Source of the DNA: Paracoccaceae bacterium
GTDB lineage: Bacteria > Pseudomonadota > Alphaproteobacteria > Rhodobacterales > Rhodobacteraceae
Length of the DNA: 46,882 nucleotides
NCBI GenBank assembly: GCA_024227755.1
Contig: JAAEUB010000518.1
Coordinates: 1 to 46,882 of the forward strand
Direction of reading: 5' to 3'
The position numbers and the translations under genes were made by a program. Shown in pieces: positions 1 to 10,346 of the stretch (positions are counted from its first letter, which is position 1; every line of letters begins with the position of its first letter). The notes beneath the pieces were generated by a model. The model did not search any database, was not told the DNA's origin, and saw nothing but the letters and a program-made list of their open reading frames with translations.

Positions 1-84
1 GCACCCTGCCCCGAATGCGACGGATTTAAACTACAAATCACCGGCGGTGAAGATATGCGGGTGCGCGATATGGAGGTGGAGTAA
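1..84 (+). CDS. hypA: Hydrogenase maturation nickel metallochaperone HypA, C-terminal fragment (5' truncated by window)
   Basis: Frame 1 reads [27 protein letters not shown]; the CPEC zinc half-motif and tail are typical of the HypA C-terminus; the stop overlaps the hypB ATG (TAATG). Confidence 0.85.
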   Translation, partial: APCPECDGFKLQITGGEDMRVRDMEVE

Positions 85-938
85 TGTGTACAACATGCGG
101 ATGCGATCAGGGTGGCGCAAAGGTGGAAGGCGAACATAGCCATGATCATCACCATGATCACGACCATACGCATCATCATCACGCACATCACGTGGCAGAC
201 AATGGTGACCTGCATTTTGGCCAAGGGCTGAGTGGCAACCATGTGCCGGGGCTAAGCCAAAGCCGTATCGTTCAGATCGAGACCGACATTCTGTCAAAGA
301 ACGACCACCTCGCCGAGCATAACCGGGCCGATCTGGCAAAAGCCGGGGTTCTGGCGTTGAACCTCGTTTCGTCACCCGGCTCGGGAAAAACAACTCTATT
401 GGCGCGCACCGCGACCGATATGGCCGGGACACGGCCTGTATCAGTGATTGAGGGCGACCAGCAAACCAGCCTTGACGCTGACCGAATACGCGCCACAGGA
501 GCCAACGCCATTCAGGTCAATACCGGTAAGGGTTGCCATCTTGATGCCGACATGGTGGGGCGGGCGATCGCGCAGTTGAACCCTGAAACCGGCAGCGTGC
601 TTTTCATCGAAAATGTCGGCAACCTGGTCTGCCCCGCTGCCTTTGATCTGGGCGAGGCCGCGAAGGTCGTGATCTTGTCGGTGACAGAGGGCGAAGACAA
701 ACCACTTAAATATCCCGACATGTTCCGTGCCGCGCGACTTATGGTTTTGAATAAATCCGATCTCTTGCCATACGTTCCGTTTGATATGGAAAAATGTGTC
801 GAATATGCCCGTCGGATAAACCCGGATATCGAGGTCCTTGAGCTTAGCGCCCTAACCGGTGAGGGCCTGTCAGCATGGTATGATTGGATCAATGCCAAGG
901 CGACGCAAATGCAAGAACCGGCGAAGGCGGGTGAATGA
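84..938 (+). CDS. hypB: Hydrogenase/urease nickel incorporation GTPase HypB
   Basis: MCTTCGC N-terminus, long His-rich stretch ([19 protein letters not shown]), P-loop [17 protein letters not shown] GTPase motif. Confidence 0.97.
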   Translation: MCTTCGCDQGGAKVEGEHSHDHHHDHDHTHHHHAHHVADNGDLHFGQGLSGNHVPGLSQSRIVQIETDILSKNDHLAEHNRADLAKAGVLALNLVSSPGSGKTTLLARTATDMAGTRPVSVIEGDQQTSLDADRIRATGANAIQVNTGKGCHLDADMVGRAIAQLNPETGSVLFIENVGNLVCPAAFDLGEAAKVVILSVTEGEDKPLKYPDMFRAARLMVLNKSDLLPYVPFDMEKCVEYARRINPDIEVLELSALTGEGLSAWYDWINAKATQMQEPAKAGE

Positions 939-2083
939 GCACGCCCGAACTTATCGCGCATGTGATTAACCTGCCACGGAAAATGCCGACAGTGCTGGGC
1001 ATGGGCGCATATCTCAAGGCCACCTTGTGCCTGATTGACGGCGAAAAGGCTTATGTAACCCGTGATGCAGGCGACCTTGGAACATTGGAAGCGGTTGAGG
1101 ATTATCAGGTAATGTTAGATGAGCTGACATCGCTCGCTTGGCACCCACTGGCTTGCGCCGCTCATGATTTACACCCGGATTTCCACTCGTCTCAGGTAGC
1201 TGCGACGATGGATTGCCCCAATCTGGCAGTGCAACACCATCATGCCCATATGCTTTCCACCGTTGCCGAACACCGCCATGACGGCCCGGTGCTTGGGCTT
1301 GCCCTCGACGGGTTTGGACTGGGTAAAAACAACGCTGCGTGGGGCGGCGAATTGCTGCTGGTGGACGGGCTGGAATATCAGCGTCTCGGCCATCTCGCCG
1401 AGCTTGCCCAACCCGGCGGGGACATCGCGGCGCGTGAACCTTGGCGCATGGCGGCAGCGGTGCTTTTCAATCTTGGCCGAGGGGACGAGATTGCTACGCG
1501 GTATCACGCGCGACCTCATGCGAAAATGCTGAAACAGATGCTGGAACGCGACCTGAACTGCCCCAGGACATCAAGCTGTGGGCGATTGTTTGACGCCGCT
1601 TGCGGGTTGTTGAATGTCTTGCCCGTATCAGAATTCGAAGGGCAGGCCCCTATGGCGCTTGAGGCCTTGGCGGATTCCCCCAAAATCATGCGAGGCGGCT
1701 GGCAAATCGAAAACGGTGTTCTGGATTTCACGCCACTTCTGGCTGCCCTGCCAGACATGGATGCAAGGGCGGGTTCAAATCTGTTTCACGGCACGCTTGC
1801 GGCTGGTCTGGCGGCATTGGTTGGTGAGGCTGCCAAAACTTCAGGATTGAACACTTTGGCGGTAGGGGGGGGATGTTTTTTCAATCGCGTGATGACCAAA
1901 ATGCTGGTGCAAGAACTAACCTCCCGCAGTATTACGGTTCTACAACCGATACATTTATCACCGGGCGATGCAGGGCTTAGCTTTGGGCAAGCAATCGCGG
2001 CGGCCCGGTATATTGAACAATCAGGAAAAGGAGAGAGATATGTGCCTGGCTATTCCCGCCAAAGTCCTCCGCCTCAGGGCTGA
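935..2083 (+). CDS. hypF: Truncated HypF: Kae1-like carbamoyltransferase C-terminal domain only
   Basis: VQHHHAHM metal motif, [17 protein letters not shown] and GGCFFNR motifs of the HypF Kae1-like domain; no acylphosphatase, zinc-finger or YrdC region; hyp operon context. Confidence 0.92.
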   Translation: MSTPELIAHVINLPRKMPTVLGMGAYLKATLCLIDGEKAYVTRDAGDLGTLEAVEDYQVMLDELTSLAWHPLACAAHDLHPDFHSSQVAATMDCPNLAVQHHHAHMLSTVAEHRHDGPVLGLALDGFGLGKNNAAWGGELLLVDGLEYQRLGHLAELAQPGGDIAAREPWRMAAAVLFNLGRGDEIATRYHARPHAKMLKQMLERDLNCPRTSSCGRLFDAACGLLNVLPVSEFEGQAPMALEALADSPKIMRGGWQIENGVLDFTPLLAALPDMDARAGSNLFHGTLAAGLAALVGEAAKTSGLNTLAVGGGCFFNRVMTKMLVQELTSRSITVLQPIHLSPGDAGLSFGQAIAAARYIEQSGKGERYVPGYSRQSPPPQG

Positions 2084-2258
2084 TGGTTTGGCAGATGTCG
2101 AACTTGAGGGTGTGATTAAAGAGGTTTCGCTGGAACTGGTCGATGACGCCAAACCCGGTGACTATGTTATCGTCCATGTCGGCTATGCGCTGGCGAAACT
2201 GGATCAGGCAGAAGCTGCGCGAACTTTAGAACTGTTTTCCAAGGGTGCGCCCGCATGA
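2040..2258 (+). CDS. hypC: HypC/HybG/HupF family hydrogenase assembly chaperone
   Basis: [12 protein letters not shown] start (essential Met-Cys), small size, upstream GGAAAAGGAGAG RBS; starts inside hypF. Confidence 0.96.
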   Translation: MCLAIPAKVLRLRADGLADVELEGVIKEVSLELVDDAKPGDYVIVHVGYALAKLDQAEAARTLELFSKGAPA

Positions 2259-3400
2259 AGTATATTGAGGAATTTCGCGATCCAGAGTTGGCACAAAAAC
2301 TGAGGCAAGCAATTGCCGCCGAGGTTGAAACTAACCGAACATATCGTTTCATGGAGTTTTGCGGCGGACATACCCATGCCATTGCCCGCTATGGTGTTGA
2401 AGACCTGCTACCGAACAATATCAAAATGATCCATGGGCCGGGCTGCCCGGTCTGTGTTCTGCCCGTGGCACGGGTCGACGTCGCTATTGGTCTGGCAACC
2501 CAACATGATGTGATCCTGTGCACCTATGCTGATCTGTTGCGGGTGCCGGGTTCAAAGTTCGACTCACTTATCAAGGCGCGGGCGCGTGGGGCAGATATCC
2601 GCATGGTCTATTCTGTTACGGATGCGCTGAATATCGCCGCCGAAAACCCCGGCAGACAAGTTGTATTTTTTGCCATTGGTTTTGAAACAACCACACCGCC
2701 GACTGCCGTAGCCCTGACGCTGGCACAAAAGCGCGGGCTTGAAAACTTCTCGGTCCATTGCAACCACGTGCTGACCCCTGCCGCCATGCGCGCCATTCTT
2801 GGAAGCCACAAAAGCGGCGCGGCGAAAAAGGTTATACTCGACGGCTTTGTTGGCCCTGCCCATGTTAGTGCTGTGATCGGCACCAAGCCCTATCACGAAT
2901 TCACACGCGATTATCAAAAACCCGTTGTTATCGCCGGGTTTGAACCGCTGGACGTCATGCAGTCAGTGTTGCAACTGGTGCGCCAGACCAATGAAGGGCG
3001 AGCCGAAGTTGAAAACGAATATACCCGCGCTGTGGCGCCTGAGGGTAACAAAAAGGCCATTTCGTTGATGGATCAGGTTTTTGAACTTCGCGAAACGTTT
3101 GAATGGCGAGGCTTGGGTTATGTACCTGATTCCGCACTGAAAATAAGGGATTGCTACGGTGAATTTGATGCCGAAAAACGGTTCTTGGTTGAAGTTCCGG
3201 CAGCGCGCGAAAACAAGGCCTGCTCTTGCGGCGAGATTTTAAGGGGCGAAAAAAACCCAACTGAGTGTACTATTTTCGGCAATCCCTGCACGCCGGAAAA
3301 CCCGCTTGGCGCCTGTATGGTCTCTTCTGAAGGGGCCTGTGCGGCGCATTGGACCTATGGCCGGTTTCGCGCCGACAGCAACACTGAGAAAAAAGCATGA
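2255..3400 (+). CDS. hypD: Hydrogenase formation protein HypD
   Basis: FMEFCGGHTHAI, GPGCPVCVLP, CNHVLTPAAM and C-terminal Cys cluster (CSCGEI...CTIFGNPC). Confidence 0.98.
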   Translation: MKYIEEFRDPELAQKLRQAIAAEVETNRTYRFMEFCGGHTHAIARYGVEDLLPNNIKMIHGPGCPVCVLPVARVDVAIGLATQHDVILCTYADLLRVPGSKFDSLIKARARGADIRMVYSVTDALNIAAENPGRQVVFFAIGFETTTPPTAVALTLAQKRGLENFSVHCNHVLTPAAMRAILGSHKSGAAKKVILDGFVGPAHVSAVIGTKPYHEFTRDYQKPVVIAGFEPLDVMQSVLQLVRQTNEGRAEVENEYTRAVAPEGNKKAISLMDQVFELRETFEWRGLGYVPDSALKIRDCYGEFDAEKRFLVEVPAARENKACSCGEILRGEKNPTECTIFGNPCTPENPLGACMVSSEGACAAHWTYGRFRADSNTEKKA

Positions 3401-4449
3401 GCAAACGAAAAAAAGTGCCCACAACCCGCAAGCTGGATCTTGTACGCGGCCAGGTTGACCTCAGCCACGGGGCGGGCGGGCGTGCAATGACCCAACTGAT
3501 CGAAGAGCTGTTCATGGACAGCTTTGACAGCGAGTTGTTGAACCGTGAGCACGACGCGGCGATGTTTTCCCTGCCACCCGGACGGGTGGTGATGAGCACT
3601 GACAGCTTTGTAGTTTCACCGCTGTTTTTCCCCGGCGGCAACATTGGTTCGCTGGCCGTTCATGGCACAGTGAACGATCTGGCAATGGGCGGCGGAGTTC
3701 CCAAATACCTGACGGCCGGGTTCATCCTTGAAGAGGGATTTCCCTTGGCTGATCTGGCCCGCATCGTCACTTCGATGGCAGATGCCGCACATGAGGCCGG
3801 GGTGGCGATTGTCAGCGGTGATACCAAGGTGGTCGAGAAAGGCCATGGTGACGGCATCTTTATCAACACGGCCGGGGTCGGCGTGGTGCCTGGTGGGGTG
3901 GAAACCTGCGGCGACCGTGCCCGACCGGGGGATGTCATACTGGTCAACGGAACCCTTGGGGATCATGGCGTTGCGGTAATGAGCAAGCGCGAGAATCTGA
4001 CTTTCAGCTCTGAAATACTTTCCGACAGTCAATCGTTGAACGGACTGGTTGCCGATATGTTGGCAGGGGTGCCTGCCATGCGGGTCCTGCGCGACCCTAC
4101 CCGCGGCGGTTTGGGTGCAACACTGAACGAGATTGCGCATCAATCCGGCGTTGGCGTCGAATTGGAGGAGCCTCAGATTCCGATTCGCCGTGAGGTTAAG
4201 AGCGCATGCGAGCTGCTTGGCCTTGACCCATTATATGTCGCCAACGAAGGCAAACTGATCGCGATTAGCCCGCCCGAGTATGCTGACAGATTACTTGCCA
4301 TCATGCAGGCCCACCCCAAGGGACGCGAAGCAGCCATTATCGGCAGGGTGCTTAAGGATGATCGATGTTTCGTGCGGATGAAAACCCAGCTTGGCGGCAC
4401 CCGCATGGTTGACTGGATGGCCGGAGAACAATTGCCCCGGATCTGCTAA
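3397..4449 (+). CDS. hypE: Hydrogenase expression/formation protein HypE
   Basis: LSHGAGGRAM, NDLAMGGG, DPTRGGLG motifs and the C-terminal PRIC tail bearing the carbamoyl/cyano-accepting Cys. Confidence 0.98.
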   Translation: MSKRKKVPTTRKLDLVRGQVDLSHGAGGRAMTQLIEELFMDSFDSELLNREHDAAMFSLPPGRVVMSTDSFVVSPLFFPGGNIGSLAVHGTVNDLAMGGGVPKYLTAGFILEEGFPLADLARIVTSMADAAHEAGVAIVSGDTKVVEKGHGDGIFINTAGVGVVPGGVETCGDRARPGDVILVNGTLGDHGVAVMSKRENLTFSSEILSDSQSLNGLVADMLAGVPAMRVLRDPTRGGLGATLNEIAHQSGVGVELEEPQIPIRREVKSACELLGLDPLYVANEGKLIAISPPEYADRLLAIMQAHPKGREAAIIGRVLKDDRCFVRMKTQLGGTRMVDWMAGEQLPRIC

Positions 4450-4540
4450 CCCTTTTGGATAGGATCCACGGAAAATCCCTCCGGAATTTAGGTGCGCTTG
4501 AAAGTAGAATTTTCACTAACATGGAAATGAGGGGATTCTG

Positions 4541-4600
4541 ATGAGGAAATCGAATTACAATGACGCTCAGATCACACGCTGCCCTGCAGGCGACGCCTGA
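4541..4600 (+). mobile_element. Remnant of an IS3-type transposase orfA (first ~11 codons recognisable)
   Basis: ATG-initiated MRKSNYNDAQI... resembles the N-terminus of IS3-family OrfA (M-K-S-x-[FY]-x-[DE]-x-Q-I); frame closes after 19 codons with no downstream homology. Confidence 0.5.
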
Positions 4601-4669
4601 AAAGTGATTTGCTGAGGGAGGCTCGGGGATATAGCGGTAAGGCTGTCTCTCACTCGTTAGCGCTGAAGT

Positions 4670-4745
4670 TGGTGCCGCGGAAGGGACTCGACCCTCCGGC
4701 CCATCGCTTACGAAGCGATTGCTCTACCATCTGAGCTACAGCGGC
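4670..4745 (-). tRNA. tRNA-Thr, anticodon CGT, CCA encoded
   Basis: Minus strand GCCGCTG-TA-GCTC-AGATGGTA-GAGC-A-ATCGC-TTCGTAA-GCGAT-GGGCC-GGAGG-GTCGAGT-CCCTT-CCGCGGC-A-CCA; 76 nt; anticodon loop TTCGTAA. Non-canonical positions noted in findings. Confidence 0.88.
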
Positions 4746-4803
4746 CTTTTACCTCATGATATTGGGTCCTAGCATCACACGTACATGCTGGGTAGCCCTA
4801 ATC

Positions 4804-6291
4804 CTATGGTTTAGTCTCAGTTTCCGCTTCAACAATACCGGCGTCAACAGTCTGTGGCATATCTGTGATGTCGGCTTCATTCTCACCCTCAGGATCAACC
4901 TCTTCACCCAGCGCGGGCGCGGCTACGATCAAGGGTAGCATGTCAGTGCCGCCTGGAATGCTAACCTCGCCCTCTGGCGGCACATTCCAACCCAGGGTGT
5001 CAAAGCTTTCACAATGGTCACAAACCGGTGCCCATTCAGCGTGAATGTGGTGACAGTTTTCGCACACCCATTGCGGTCCTCGCGATGCTGTGACGGCACG
5101 TGCCAGCCACGCCCGTACCACGACATCATCGGCCCCTTCTCCACGCTCGATTGCAGCCATCAGGGTTAGCGAACGCTGGGTCGGGTTCTCTTCCGCCACG
5201 TCGCCCAGCGCTTTGCGGGCACCGGGAAAATCTTCAGCGGCAATATGCAGTTCGGTCAGCAACATGCGCGTCTCACTGTCGTCCGGGTTAAGCTTGGTCA
5301 GTGCCCTGAACCGCTTCGTTCTGTCTTGCGCGCTCTCATCTGGATGGATTGCGGCAAAGGCAGCGGCAAGGTCCGGGTGGGGTTGCGATTGCCATGCTTT
5401 AACCAAAACCCGCGCCGCATATTTGAGCTTGTCGGCCTCAATATAGCCGTGTGCCGCCATCACGGCCGCCGGGACCAGATCAGGTGACAGACGGTTGGCC
5501 TCAATCGCGGTCTCGCGTGCCTCAATCTCGCTGCTTTCAGCCACAATTTCACGCGCCTGGCTTAGCGCCAGCACCGCATCACGCCGACGGTGGACATCAC
5601 GCGGCAAAGCGCCAAATTTCAGCTTGGCCCCCAGTGTTTCACGGGCACCGCTCCAATCGCCCTTGCCGGCTTGCAACCCCAGCAAGGTGTCCTGCGTTGC
5701 CACATGGCGCGGCTTTAGCGCAAAGGCTTTTTCAGCCAGCTTCATGGCAGTATCAGTGTCGCCCTCAGCCAGTTTTTGCTGCATGATCCCGCGCACCCCG
5801 ACAAAACGGGTGCGATCATCAGCCAGCAGGCGCTTGTACATCTCGCCAGCCATTTGCTTGTCGCCATTCATCTCGGCTGCCTGGGCGCTGATCAGGTTTG
5901 TCAGTTCGGGTCGCGCCAGGTACTTTTCGGCTTTAACAGCCTTCGAGGCAGCAAGCCGCCCTTCGCCGGAAGCCAATGCCATCATGCCGTCTGCCAGCGC
6001 CTCAAATCCTTTGCGTTCACGTGACCGGTCAAAATAGCGCGAGATTGCAGTTTCGTCACCATTGAGGAATCGAAACACAGCAACCAAAAGGTTGATCACC
6101 TTCATTGCCACCCAGATTGCGGCAACCAGGGTGACCAGAGCGATTATTGCCTGTAGTGGGTCAAGGTTGTATTCAGTTGCACCTACTACGATCGAAAGGC
6201 CGCCATCTGTTTCCATGAGCACCCCGGCCCCAAGGGTCAGGAGCGCAATTGCAACCACAAACAGGACTATTTTAAAGAGTGACCAAAGCAT
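4804..6291 (-). CDS. hemY: HemY-type TPR membrane protein with C-terminal zinc ribbon
   Basis: Two N-terminal TM segments, TPR-like helices, WVCENCHHIHAEWAPVCDHCESFDTLGW C-terminal CxxC...CxxC ribbon; hemD neighbourhood. Confidence 0.85.
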   Translation of the reverse strand: MLWSLFKIVLFVVAIALLTLGAGVLMETDGGLSIVVGATEYNLDPLQAIIALVTLVAAIWVAMKVINLLVAVFRFLNGDETAISRYFDRSRERKGFEALADGMMALASGEGRLAASKAVKAEKYLARPELTNLISAQAAEMNGDKQMAGEMYKRLLADDRTRFVGVRGIMQQKLAEGDTDTAMKLAEKAFALKPRHVATQDTLLGLQAGKGDWSGARETLGAKLKFGALPRDVHRRRDAVLALSQAREIVAESSEIEARETAIEANRLSPDLVPAAVMAAHGYIEADKLKYAARVLVKAWQSQPHPDLAAAFAAIHPDESAQDRTKRFRALTKLNPDDSETRMLLTELHIAAEDFPGARKALGDVAEENPTQRSLTLMAAIERGEGADDVVVRAWLARAVTASRGPQWVCENCHHIHAEWAPVCDHCESFDTLGWNVPPEGEVSIPGGTDMLPLIVAAPALGEEVDPEGENEADITDMPQTVDAGIVEAETETKP

Positions 6292-6300
6292 GTTGTGTCC

Positions 6301-7455
6301 TTATTCTCCGTTCACTGACGTCATCAGGGCCTCGACCCCTTCGAGTGCGTCCAGCCGTATTTGAGCGCGTTCTATCCATTCAGCCATTTGACCAAGCCCC
6401 GCCTCAGGCAAAGAGGACAATTCATCTAGGGTCGACACCAACGTTCCTTGACCAAGCGCCGCTTCTGCCCGCGACAGGATCGCGTCAGGATCATCGCCTT
6501 CGCGTGGCTCAAGAGAGCGGGTTCCCAACTGGCGGCGCAAAAACCCGGAAAATCGTCCGATCTGGCCATCTTCCACCGCTGCATCGATCGATGCATCCAA
6601 AGCTGCGCGCGCAGCAACCGGGAATTCTGCCTGCAATTGCGATAGGGTCGGAACGCCTTCCGGAGCTGCTGCAACCAGCGCTCCGGGGGCATCGATACCA
6701 ATATGCGCGGTAATTTCGTTTAAAACCCCGTCAAATGGCTGGCCGCTGTCCAACGCCGCATCAAGTTGTGCCATAACACTCAGAAAGGTCGCCTGACGCG
6801 CGGTATCTTCTGCATTCGATTGCGAAACCAGCGCTTCGGCACCAGTTGCTTCTATCCGTTCAAGCTCATTCGCCAGCATCTCGCGTAAAGCAGCAAGCTC
6901 GCGTTCATATGCCGCCGCGGCAAGCTCGGCCGCCTCGCTGCCCGATCCCTGAGGGATTTTTTCAACCTCTGAAAGCCTCTCGTCCAACGCTCCCAGCAAT
7001 TTGGCCAGATCAGCCATCTGCGTTTCAGATTCTTGTAGCTGAATCGTAAGAAGTTCTATCCTCTCATCTGCCTGAAGTGCCGCCAAATCATCCCGCAGCA
7101 TCTGCGCCTGGGCCTCAAGGCCGGATATGCGCGTGTCCTGCGCAACCTGCTCGACCGCAATCGGATCGGGCTGTGGCGTAACACCGGGAAATGGCCAACC
7201 TTCTGGCACCATATAGCGCGAGGCATAGAACCCGATGCCCGCACAGATTACACCGCCCAGCACCAAACCCGCCAGCACCGACAAGCCGCGACGTGACGTA
7301 TTGGGGGTGGCCCCGCCGTTTGTTGGATTATCCTTGTCAGCCGTTTCCGAGATTTCTTCACTTTGAATCACCTCATCCACATCATTTTCCGGGATGGGTT
7401 TCTCATCTGAACTGTTGGGAGTAGTGGCCACTTTCAAATCTCTCCTACCAAACAC
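6301..7455 (-). CDS. Mitofilin/Mic60-like (COG4223-type) inner membrane protein
   Basis: Acidic/low-complexity N-terminus, single TM (LSVLAGLVLGGVICAGIGFYAS), coiled coil, helical C-terminal domain; lies between hemD and hemY. Confidence 0.8.
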   Translation of the reverse strand: MFGRRDLKVATTPNSSDEKPIPENDVDEVIQSEEISETADKDNPTNGGATPNTSRRGLSVLAGLVLGGVICAGIGFYASRYMVPEGWPFPGVTPQPDPIAVEQVAQDTRISGLEAQAQMLRDDLAALQADERIELLTIQLQESETQMADLAKLLGALDERLSEVEKIPQGSGSEAAELAAAAYERELAALREMLANELERIEATGAEALVSQSNAEDTARQATFLSVMAQLDAALDSGQPFDGVLNEITAHIGIDAPGALVAAAPEGVPTLSQLQAEFPVAARAALDASIDAAVEDGQIGRFSGFLRRQLGTRSLEPREGDDPDAILSRAEAALGQGTLVSTLDELSSLPEAGLGQMAEWIERAQIRLDALEGVEALMTSVNGE

Positions 7456-7519
7456 GCTGCAACCGAAGACCTCTGCGCCACAAGACTTTATCGTGTGGGC
7501 AATGCGGCCTCAAGCGCGA

Positions 7520-8221
7520 TCATCCACGCAAGGCCTTAACAATCTTCCGAATCATCTCGGCCCCGTCCGGCTTTGCGCAAACATCACACACCCCACCCGT
7601 CTGATCTCTCCAGACCTGCGCCACTGCATCGCTTATAGCTATAACTTGGAGACTCGCACCAAGACCTTCAACACCCTGTCCCAGCAAGTATGCAGAGCGC
7701 GGCGAATATAGTGGAAGAACGGCGTGCATGTCACCACCGATTGCTGTTTGCAGCGTAAAGCCAATTGCTTCGGGTACTTGATCATAAACAACCCGCGAAA
7801 TAGTCTCTATTCCGGCATTTTCGAGCCTCGTTGCGATATTTCTAGCGACGTGCTCCCCGCGCAAATAGACAAGTGGGCCGTCCGGTTTTTCCGCCATCAA
7901 CCGCGCCAGCAAGACATCGCTGTCCTGTTCGGTCCAAACCACCTTGCCGCCAGCTTTGCGTGCAGCAATTTCAGTGCGTTTTCCGACGCAATAGACACTC
8001 TTTTGATACAGATTTCCAACGGAATGTACCGCGTTTACTGAGGTCACGATGACACCCGAATACTGCGAAAGATCAACCCTACCACCCACTGGTACAATCT
8101 TCATTACAGGCGAAATGACGGCGGCGATTGAAGAGCCAAATGCGGCCTCGCATTCCTTGAGCAAACGCTTTGACTGCCCCTCAGGCCGGATTAGAATTAA
8201 AATGGGTGTGGCTTCCATCAT
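7520..8221 (-). CDS. hemD: Uroporphyrinogen-III synthase
   Basis: [13 protein letters not shown] start, [15 protein letters not shown] motif ([12 protein letters not shown]); operon with mitofilin/hemY. Confidence 0.88.
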   Translation of the reverse strand: MMEATPILILIRPEGQSKRLLKECEAAFGSSIAAVISPVMKIVPVGGRVDLSQYSGVIVTSVNAVHSVGNLYQKSVYCVGKRTEIAARKAGGKVVWTEQDSDVLLARLMAEKPDGPLVYLRGEHVARNIATRLENAGIETISRVVYDQVPEAIGFTLQTAIGGDMHAVLPLYSPRSAYLLGQGVEGLGASLQVIAISDAVAQVWRDQTGGVCDVCAKPDGAEMIRKIVKALRG

Positions 8222-8291
8222 CGACCGCCGGGATTGTTATAGCCTCGCCCCGGTGTTACCCCGCTCATCAAAGACAAGCAACTGGCCCAAT

Positions 8292-9389
8292 ATGAACGAT
8301 GCACTGACAATCCTTGGCCTAGAAAGCAGCTGCGATGATACCGCGGCAGCGGTCGTACGCCAATCCTCTGACGGAACAGTAAATCTATTGTCATCTATTG
8401 TCGCCGGACAAGCCGATCTGCATGCGGATTATGGCGGTATTGTTCCCGAGATCGCGGCGCGCGCGCATGTAGAAAAACTTGATCTTTGCACCGAGCAGGC
8501 GCTGCATCAGGCTGGCGTCACCTTGCGCGATATTGACGCGATCGCTGTAACCGCCGGACCTGGCCTTATCGGAGGCGTCTTGTCCGGCGTTATGTTTGCC
8601 AAGGGGCTGGCTGCAGGCAGCAATTTACCGCTTGTTGGCGTTAATCACCTTGCAGGTCATGCTTTGACACCGCGCCTGACCGATAACGCCAACTTCCCTT
8701 ATCTGATGCTGCTGGTTTCAGGCGGGCATTGCCAGTTTCTGTTGGTCAATTCAGCACAGGATTTCACCCGTCTGGGCGGCACGATAGACGACGCACCTGG
8801 CGAGGCATTTGACAAAGCTGCGCGTCTGCTGGGCCTCGCGCAGCCCGGTGGGCCATCTGTTGAGGCTTGTGCGTGCGATGGTGATCCGACGCGCTTCAAG
8901 CTCCCACGTCCCCTTTTGGACCGTCCCGGTTGTGACATGAGCTTTTCCGGTCTGAAAACCGCACTTCTTCGCACTCGTGATAAGCTTGTAGCCGAACATG
9001 GCGGGCTGCGCAGGGCGGATCAGGCCGATCTGGCCGCCAGTTTTCAAGCCGCTGTTGCCGACGTCTTAGCCGAAAAGTCCCGCCGTGCACTAAGAGAGTA
9101 TTTGAGTCATTCTCCCAGGAGCAGACTTTTTGCGGTTGCAGGTGGAGTAGCGGCAAACAAGTGTATTCGGGCCGCATTAGAGACTGTTTCCAACGAATCA
9201 GACACCCAGTTCCTGGCCCCGCCGCTTGCACTTTGCACGGATAATGCAGCGATGATAGCCTGGGCGGGACTTGAACGTTTTCGGGCAGGGGAGTTCGATG
9301 ACTTTACCTTGTCTGCCCGCCCGCGGTGGCCACTGGACCAATCCAGCCCCGCGATGCTCGGATCAGGTAAAAAGGGGGCTAAAGCATGA
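8292..9389 (+). CDS. tsaD: tRNA N6-adenosine threonylcarbamoyltransferase TsaD
   Basis: [70 protein letters not shown]. Listed ORF starts at 8049 but conserved N-terminus begins at 8292. Confidence 0.96.
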   Translation: MNDALTILGLESSCDDTAAAVVRQSSDGTVNLLSSIVAGQADLHADYGGIVPEIAARAHVEKLDLCTEQALHQAGVTLRDIDAIAVTAGPGLIGGVLSGVMFAKGLAAGSNLPLVGVNHLAGHALTPRLTDNANFPYLMLLVSGGHCQFLLVNSAQDFTRLGGTIDDAPGEAFDKAARLLGLAQPGGPSVEACACDGDPTRFKLPRPLLDRPGCDMSFSGLKTALLRTRDKLVAEHGGLRRADQADLAASFQAAVADVLAEKSRRALREYLSHSPRSRLFAVAGGVAANKCIRAALETVSNESDTQFLAPPLALCTDNAAMIAWAGLERFRAGEFDDFTLSARPRWPLDQSSPAMLGSGKKGAKA

Positions 9390-10345
9390 AGCAATCAATT
9401 GCCGTTCTGGGGGCAGGCGCCTTCGGCACCTCGCTGGCAATCTCAATGTCGCGTGATGGAAATCCCGTATCCCTGTGGGCACGCGACATTCGGGACATGG
9501 CCGAGGCCCGTGAAAACAGCGCGCGGTTGTCTGGCTTTCCCTTCCCCAAATCTCTGACAGTCACCGATAAACTGGCGCGGGCGGCACAGGCAGATATTCT
9601 GCTGATTGCCACCCCGATGCAGGCCTTGTCAGATTTCCTGACCGCAAACCAAAGCCTGTTTCAGAACAAAACGCTGGTAACCTGTTGTAAGGGCGTGGAT
9701 CTGTCCACCGGATTGGGGCCAGTTGAAATCGTGCGTAATAGCTGCCCCTCAGCATGCGTGGCAGTCCTTTCAGGTCCTGGTTTCGCAGTGGATATCGCCA
9801 AAGGGCTGCCAACAGCGCTGACACTGGCCAGCGATGGTGGTGAAAGACTTCAAGAGATCCTCTCGAACGAAACGCTAAGACTGTATCGCAGCAGCGACCT
9901 GACCGGCGTCGCCCTTGGTGGGGCGTTGAAAAATATTGTTGCGATGGCCTGTGGCCTCGCCATTGGTGCTGGGCTGGGTGAAAGCGCGCGGGCCGCGTTG
10001 CTGACCCGAGGTTTTGCCGAGATGAACCGTTTTGCACGCCACCATGGTGCGCACTCTGAAACTCTGGCCGGTCTTTCCGGACTTGGCGACCTTGTTCTGA
10101 CGGCCACTTCTGAAAAGTCCCGCAATTACGCATATGGCCTGGCGCTGGGCCGTGGCGACGAACAAGCCGCCAAACCCGGCACCACGATTGAGGGTATGGC
10201 AACCGCGAAAGCAGTGTCTATTATCGCCAAAAAGCAGAATATCGATATGCCTGTCACCGATATGGTTGTCGCTGTCCTGACCGGACATCTGACCATTGAA
10301 GAGGCAAAATCCCGGTTACTCTCGCGACCCCTTAAGGAGGAATAG
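9386..10345 (+). CDS. gpsA: NAD(P)H-dependent glycerol-3-phosphate dehydrogenase
   Basis: [12 protein letters not shown] Rossmann, [40 protein letters not shown]. Confidence 0.97.
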   Translation: MKQSIAVLGAGAFGTSLAISMSRDGNPVSLWARDIRDMAEARENSARLSGFPFPKSLTVTDKLARAAQADILLIATPMQALSDFLTANQSLFQNKTLVTCCKGVDLSTGLGPVEIVRNSCPSACVAVLSGPGFAVDIAKGLPTALTLASDGGERLQEILSNETLRLYRSSDLTGVALGGALKNIVAMACGLAIGAGLGESARAALLTRGFAEMNRFARHHGAHSETLAGLSGLGDLVLTATSEKSRNYAYGLALGRGDEQAAKPGTTIEGMATAKAVSIIAKKQNIDMPVTDMVVAVLTGHLTIEEAKSRLLSRPLKEE

Positions 10346-10346
10346 G

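Noticed and set aside
84-220. His-rich repetitive codons in hypB as a DNA repeat
   Set aside because: Explained by the well-known nickel-storage His stretch of HypB.
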